From Phellopilus nigrolimitatus (Eukaryota > Basidiomycota > Agaricomycetes > Hymenochaetales > Hymenochaetaceae): a DNA stretch of 64,000 nt. Position 1 is the stretch's first letter. Each line of letters opens with the position of its first letter. A program made the translations under genes and the position numbers. The notes under the pieces are model-generated. The model saw nothing but the letters and a program-made list of their open reading frames with translations, was not told the origin of the DNA and did no database searches. Below are positions 60,253 to 64,000 of the stretch, in pieces. The stretch is taken from NCBI GenBank assembly GCA_021029095.1, contig JAJOHG010000134.1, positions 1-64,000 on the forward strand. Reading direction: 5' to 3'.

Positions 60253-60939
60253 TAGTGTTCTCAAAGGTCAGGTCGGGCCAGGTCAGAGCACTTTTCCACC
60301 CGACCCTGACCTGGCCAGGTCGGGATTTTCTGAGTTTTAGCTGACCTTGACCTGACCCGCTGTGACCCGCAGCTGACCTGACCCAGCAGGTCAGGTCAGG
60401 GTCGACCCGGGGCCGGCCACCGACCTGCAAGTAAACATATTTTTCCACAAAATGTTCACCAAAAAATATTTTGTAGATGCCATTTGCACTTTATAAGACA
60501 CTCATCACAATAAGATGCTAATACAAAAGTTCCCTTTTCTTGAGGAAGCTAGAAAACCATATTCAACTTGGTGCAGCCTTAGCTTTGTAAGCAGTGACAC
60601 AAAACTGCAAGTACCATATGCAGTATATTTGTCACAAAAGAACTTAAATTTATGCCTGGTTTAGGATAGTACATATCCGAGGTGGACTTGGATTGGAAAT
60701 TTCTCAAGCTTTCACAGCTTACAATATGCTCTTGTCTACCTCTCAAGTACTTCTGGGTCACGGGTCAGGTCAAGGTCGGTCGGGGGTCGAGGCGGGTCGG
60801 GAAATTCTGGCGGATGCTGACCTTGACCCGGCCCAGCAACGGCCCAGCTTGACCTGACCCGCTAGTGACCTGACCCGCGGGTCAGGTCAGTGGTCGACCC
60901 CGGGTCAGCACGGGTCTGACCCGGCCTTTGAGAACACTA
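60253..60939. mobile_element. hAT-type non-autonomous transposon inside the giant gene, copy 2
   Basis: The 687-base insertion has perfect 15-base terminal inverted repeats (TAGTGTTCTCAAAGG) and an 8-base target duplication GCATCGAC (60245-60252 and 60940-60947). Both the TAGxG end and the 8-base duplication are hAT hallmarks. Inside, about 150 bases at each end are dense in short GACCTGACCCG / GGTCAGGTC repeats in both orientations, likely transposase-binding sites. The A/T-rich centre has no gene. Copy 1 has the uninterrupted target (46186 region). Confidence 0.93.
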
Positions 60940-61176
60940 GCATCGACACATTCGGGATCAGACTCGGTCACGTAGCTGAGGTAGTCTTCGTCGTCGTCAA
61001 TGTTCGGGTTCTTGTCGACATCCATCGGTTCAGAGGAGTCCAAATTGTTGGATCCCAGAGAAGCTCGAGTAGTAGTCGGGCTGAATTGATCTTCATAACA
61101 AGAAGTGTCAACCCAAAACGTTGTGATATGCAAATTGTGTGACATTACAGAACGCACCACCGTCAGAGCCAGTCAT

Positions 61177-61866
61177 GGTACGCGTTTGAGAGTTTCTAAA
61201 CGTGCTAGGTGGGATAGACGACGCCATTCAGTGCAAACGGGACGCTGAATATAGGGGACTATGAGTCGGAGGCGACGGCTCAGTCTTATAGATATCCGGG
61301 TCGATAGCAAACATCACGCATTCGCATCCATTGGCCCTTGAAAATCAGATTTCAGAGAGCGCCTGTGCAGTTTGCAGGCTTGCCAGTAGTCATTTTTGTC
61401 GACTGGTATCAATAATAGAAGAGCCGTAACGTGAACTATCTCCCGACTCTTTGCATCCCAATAATATCAGGCGGTCCTAGGGCCTTCCATTTCATGAGTA
61501 TGCACATGCATAGATAACGAAGCTGTTTTGCTTGTAGTGGTTGACGAGGAAGTGCCGAAGACGATATCGGGCAAGCGGATTGGGAATCGGTGCTGCAAAC
61601 TGTCACACCCACATCTTTGAGTTCCGCAGACAAACACATATAAGCTTCAGATCACTATTCAAAAGCATAGCTTTCGAAGATGCCGATGGCCGCTGGTTCT
61701 GCAATTTCTCCCTTCGCGCGAGATTCTAACGGGGCTCGTGTCTGCCGAAAGCACGCACACTTTTGCATTACCACCATCATTCCAGCTTTGCTATCACCTG
61801 CAAGCCGACTCTTATACAGTGAACGATTTGGTGTAACGACGCTTCATGTAAATCTGCGAAGATCCA
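61177..61866. promoter_or_regulatory. Divergent promoter region, copy 2
   Basis: Counterpart of 46422-47153, 690 bases, with the same TATA-like ATATAAGCTTCAG block and short deletions. No gene within. Confidence 0.45.
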
Positions 61867-62620
61867 ATGGCGATAATTCGCTCTCCTAGCTCAGCCAGCT
61901 ACACTTCTACATCAACGTTGCAGGAGATCTTCAGCGGTAAAGAGCACATCTGTACGCACCCAAGGATTAGTCAGTACAGCCAAGGAGGACCGTCAGCGTG
62001 CGGAATCGCTTCTATGAATTGCATACGCCACATAATGACGCTCGAGCGGGAAGGCAAGCAAGGCGATGCTCTTATCGCTGCGTTACTTCAGAGGGAGACG
62101 ATGGAGGTATGTCCGAGATTTATCGAACTGTCGAAGGTCTGAGAACGATGAACATCAATAGGACATCATGTCTGTCTGTGCGTATTGGACGAGCAACGCA
62201 CATCTTGAAGTCGACTGCATCTACAAAATGCCACTTTTTGAGTCCTCACTTAAGCATACGTCCACGAGCTATGGTAAATCTGGCGAAGATAAATTTGAAG
62301 AGATGCTGCGGTAGGCAATCATCTAAGCATGTAACTATTATTGTGTTACTAAAATCCTGGTAGCCAGCTCGACGGCCGAGTCCATTCCAGTCCCGACGTT
62401 CATCGTTCCTGTGTAGTCAAAATAAAAAATAGTTCTGTTCTCCGGGCTGCAATACGTAAGTATTATTATTGAATCCGTAGTGTATTGGTTTCCCTTACAG
62501 ACACTTCTGCTATACTGTATTTTCGGGGGACTTATTGTCGAACCGACTCAGCGCGTTGAAATCAACTCGGCGGCCGGAGTGCATTACAGAGCAAGGTGTA
62601 CCTTGTTCGACATGACTTAA
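61867..62620 (+). pseudogene. RBR E3 ligase, copy 2, internally deleted
   Basis: Exons 1 and 2 (from ATG at 61867) match copy 1 and stay open. Exon 3 breaks off after 62418, and the sequence jumps to the counterpart of the short sixth exon at about 62430. About 1.57 kb is missing (47706 to about 49283 in copy 1): most of the N-terminal domain, the coiled coil, RING1, IBR and the first half of RING2, including the catalytic cysteine. The last exon has an insertion in the TGCTATATTTGC equivalent (TGCTATACTGTATTTTCG) that shifts the frame. No ligase activity is possible. Confidence 0.9.
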
Positions 62621-62732
62621 GATCATTTCGCTACCAGTAGAAAAGTGTATAATTACGGAGCAGAAATGTGCACTATGTTGTTAACTCGCTAGTTATCAGA
62701 AATTAGGAAAAATGAAAACAAGCAATTTATGG

Positions 62733-64000
62733 TTATACATGATGCACCGCAGCCGTCATCGCTGCGCCTTCGTCTCTGTATTCTTGTTCTACATCCCAGT
62801 TTCGAGCACACGTATACCACCACCGCATAACGTACTCCTTCTCTCCGTCGCCAACCCTTTCCATAATCTCTTCGAATACAGATTCGATCAGCACTCTTCT
62901 TCGCCGCACACCCGCCTGGCCATCTATCACGCGCTGCACCTCCTGCAGAAGACGCGGCAAAAGAGCTAGACCTACGTTCGAGACCAGCGATATCAGGGCG
63001 AGTGAGAGGCGCATTCGTTCCGCAGTGTTTCTATCGTCCTCGTCCTCGTCCACTTTAACCGAGAAGGTTTCTCCACGTTCCTCGTGAACCCTGTCTACCC
63101 GCGCGGGATTCGCTTCTTGCTTCGAAGTGCAGCGAGCGGCGATGGCATTAGTCAATTCTTCGACGCAGAGCCAAGCGAGCGCTTGATTACCAGAAGGTTC
63201 TCTGCTTAGATCTTCGTTGGTTCCCCAGCGCCAATCACTGCGCTTCGCATATGAAGAGGAAGAGGAGATAGTTGGAAAACGAGGACTTCGTCCTGTGCTC
63301 GCACTTCGGACGAGGGCCGCATACGCGAGGCGGAATTGCGGGGTCGTCAGTTTGCCTTCTTCCGCGTTCTGTTATCAGGATTTCGTTGATTGTGAGCACT
63401 GGTTCACACCGAGTTCGTGTAAATTTATCACCGTAGTAGCTCACCTGAAGGAGTAACTTGATGTATCCTGGAACCAGCCGCCTCAATAAATCCAGCCCAA
63501 CGAAACCTTCCCTTCTATCTACGCCTTTCCCCTTTACATCTACATTCTGTACAGAGACTGCACCCTTTTCCGCGTGAGCTGCAAATATAGACAGCATTAC
63601 CGAGTGCGCTGACTCAAAGGTTTCGCGATGAGAGGGATCTCCGAGATGGCTGAAGATAATGTGACATCGGGTTTAAATTTTAAGACGAGAAACGCATAGG
63701 AGCTCACGGTTCGCAGAGGAGAAGCACGTCCTCTTCGATACATACATCGCTCAATACTGGGACGAACTGCTCGACGCAAGCGAGCACAAACGCCCTTTCC
63801 GCATTCATGAGTGGGTGGCCAAGAGGGATATCTGCGTCTTGATACGAATGATTAATCAGTCGTACGTCGACAAATTTGATCGACATCTGCAAACGAGACA
63901 ACCTACCGCGGTTCGAATCAACAGCCCTTATCAAACCCCTCACGAAAACCTCGCTAGCATGTGCATCCGCGGAAAGCACATCTATTGCCACATAAAAGGT
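62733..64000 (-). CDS. Conserved uncharacterised protein, C-terminal part (5' end beyond window)
   Basis: Minus-strand gene continuing past the right edge. Supported exons are 64000 to about 63711 (VAIDVLSADAHASEVFVRGL, then RAFVLACVEQFVPVLSDVCI), about 63635-63447 (MLSIFAAHAEKGAVSVQNVD, GLDLLRRLVPGYIKLLLQ) and about 63369-62733 (EEGKLTTPQFRLAYAALVRS, WLCVEELTNAIAARCTSKQE, LALISLVSNVGLALLPRLLQ, KEYVMRWWYTCARNW, stop after VHHV). The helical, leucine-rich character with no catalytic motif suggests a scaffold or repeat protein; I do not recognise the family. A truncated copy lies at 49622-50148, showing that this gene was the original right neighbour of the duplicated unit. Confidence 0.65.

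Larger units (their letters stand above)
51082..61176 (-). pseudogene. Giant GTPase-VWA gene, copy 2, interrupted in exon 2
   Basis: Exon for exon the same as copy 1, from ATG at 61176 to TAG at 51084-51082. Domain motifs are all present: GEQSVGKS, DFEGVHS, the Cys-rich region, IDRSGSM, DGGTNF and FLSDGE. A 687-base hAT-type insertion (60253-60939, plus an 8-base target duplication) splits exon 2 after LSYVTESDPECVDA and brings stops and a frame change, so the normal N-terminus cannot be made unless the insert is spliced out. Downstream exons remain open, including a 13-residue in-frame duplication in the VWA region. An N-terminally shortened product from a later ATG is possible. The exon 9 to 10 oddity of copy 1 is also present. 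Confidence 0.8.
50149..63291. repeat. Tandem duplication unit 2 (about 13.1 kb)
   Basis: Collinear with 35961-50148. Compared with unit 1 it has gained two short inverted-repeat insertions (50813-50939 and 60253-60939) and a 39-base in-frame duplication (51322-51399), and has lost about 1.57 kb from the RBR gene. Its right end runs directly into the intact neighbour gene. Confidence 0.9.

Noticed and set aside
63611..63710. Break in the neighbour gene between CEEDV-like and MLSIFAAHAE segments as a possible frameshift.
   Set aside because: A canonical intron (GTGAGC donor at about 63710, acceptor TTCAG near 63636) joins the two exons in phase.
1..64000. CRISPR arrays, bacterial operons, riboswitches, rRNA genes.
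   Set aside because: None seen. The gene structure is that of a eukaryotic nuclear chromosome and no regularly spaced repeats occur.

Overview
This window reads as a chromosome segment from a mushroom-forming basidiomycete (Agaricomycetes). Genes are dense and lie on both strands. They are split by many short introns, mostly 45-75 bases, with GT-AG ends and recognisable branch points. The encoded proteins are eukaryotic nuclear, mitochondrial and ER proteins. Exons were built by hand from splice signals and reading phase; for most genes the exon lengths sum to a whole number of codons.

Left part (1-13.3 kb): the 5' part of a CobW/ZNG1 metallochaperone gene with an apparent frameshift, two short inverted-repeat elements, a possible unrecognised gene, guanylate kinase, MAK16, a Prp2/DHX16 spliceosomal helicase, a small DUF427 protein, a HUT1-type nucleotide-sugar transporter and a STYX-like phosphatase lacking its catalytic arginine.

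Middle (13.3-35.3 kb): orphan exons, then one arm of a large inverted duplication. This arm holds a decayed 3' end of the giant GTPase gene and an intact NAD(P)-dependent reductase gene. Next come a complete Tc1/mariner transposon, NUF2, a mitochondrial NAD+/nucleotide carrier, a single-pass membrane protein, a broken coding stretch, the splicing factor CWF19, a citramalyl-CoA lyase-like enzyme, RSA3, and the second reductase gene in opposite orientation.

Right part (35.96-64 kb): two tandem copies of a unit of about 13-14 kb. Each unit holds a very large gene (about 2,390 residues: N-terminal region, propeller-like region, GBP/VLIG-type GTPase, Cys-rich zinc region, C-terminal VWA domain) in head-to-head orientation with an RBR E3 ubiquitin ligase gene. 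Copy 1 is close to intact. In copy 2 the GTPase gene is interrupted by an hAT-type miniature transposon, and the RBR gene has lost its coiled coil, RING1, IBR and most of RING2. The left junction of unit 1 and the right junction of unit 2 look ancestral, because a truncated copy of the right-hand neighbour gene sits exactly at the 50,148/50,149 junction.

The most interesting system is the duplicated, divergently transcribed GTPase-VWA / RBR ligase pair. The protein families are known, but I know of no assigned function for the pair. A role in innate-immunity-like or self/non-self responses is only an inference.
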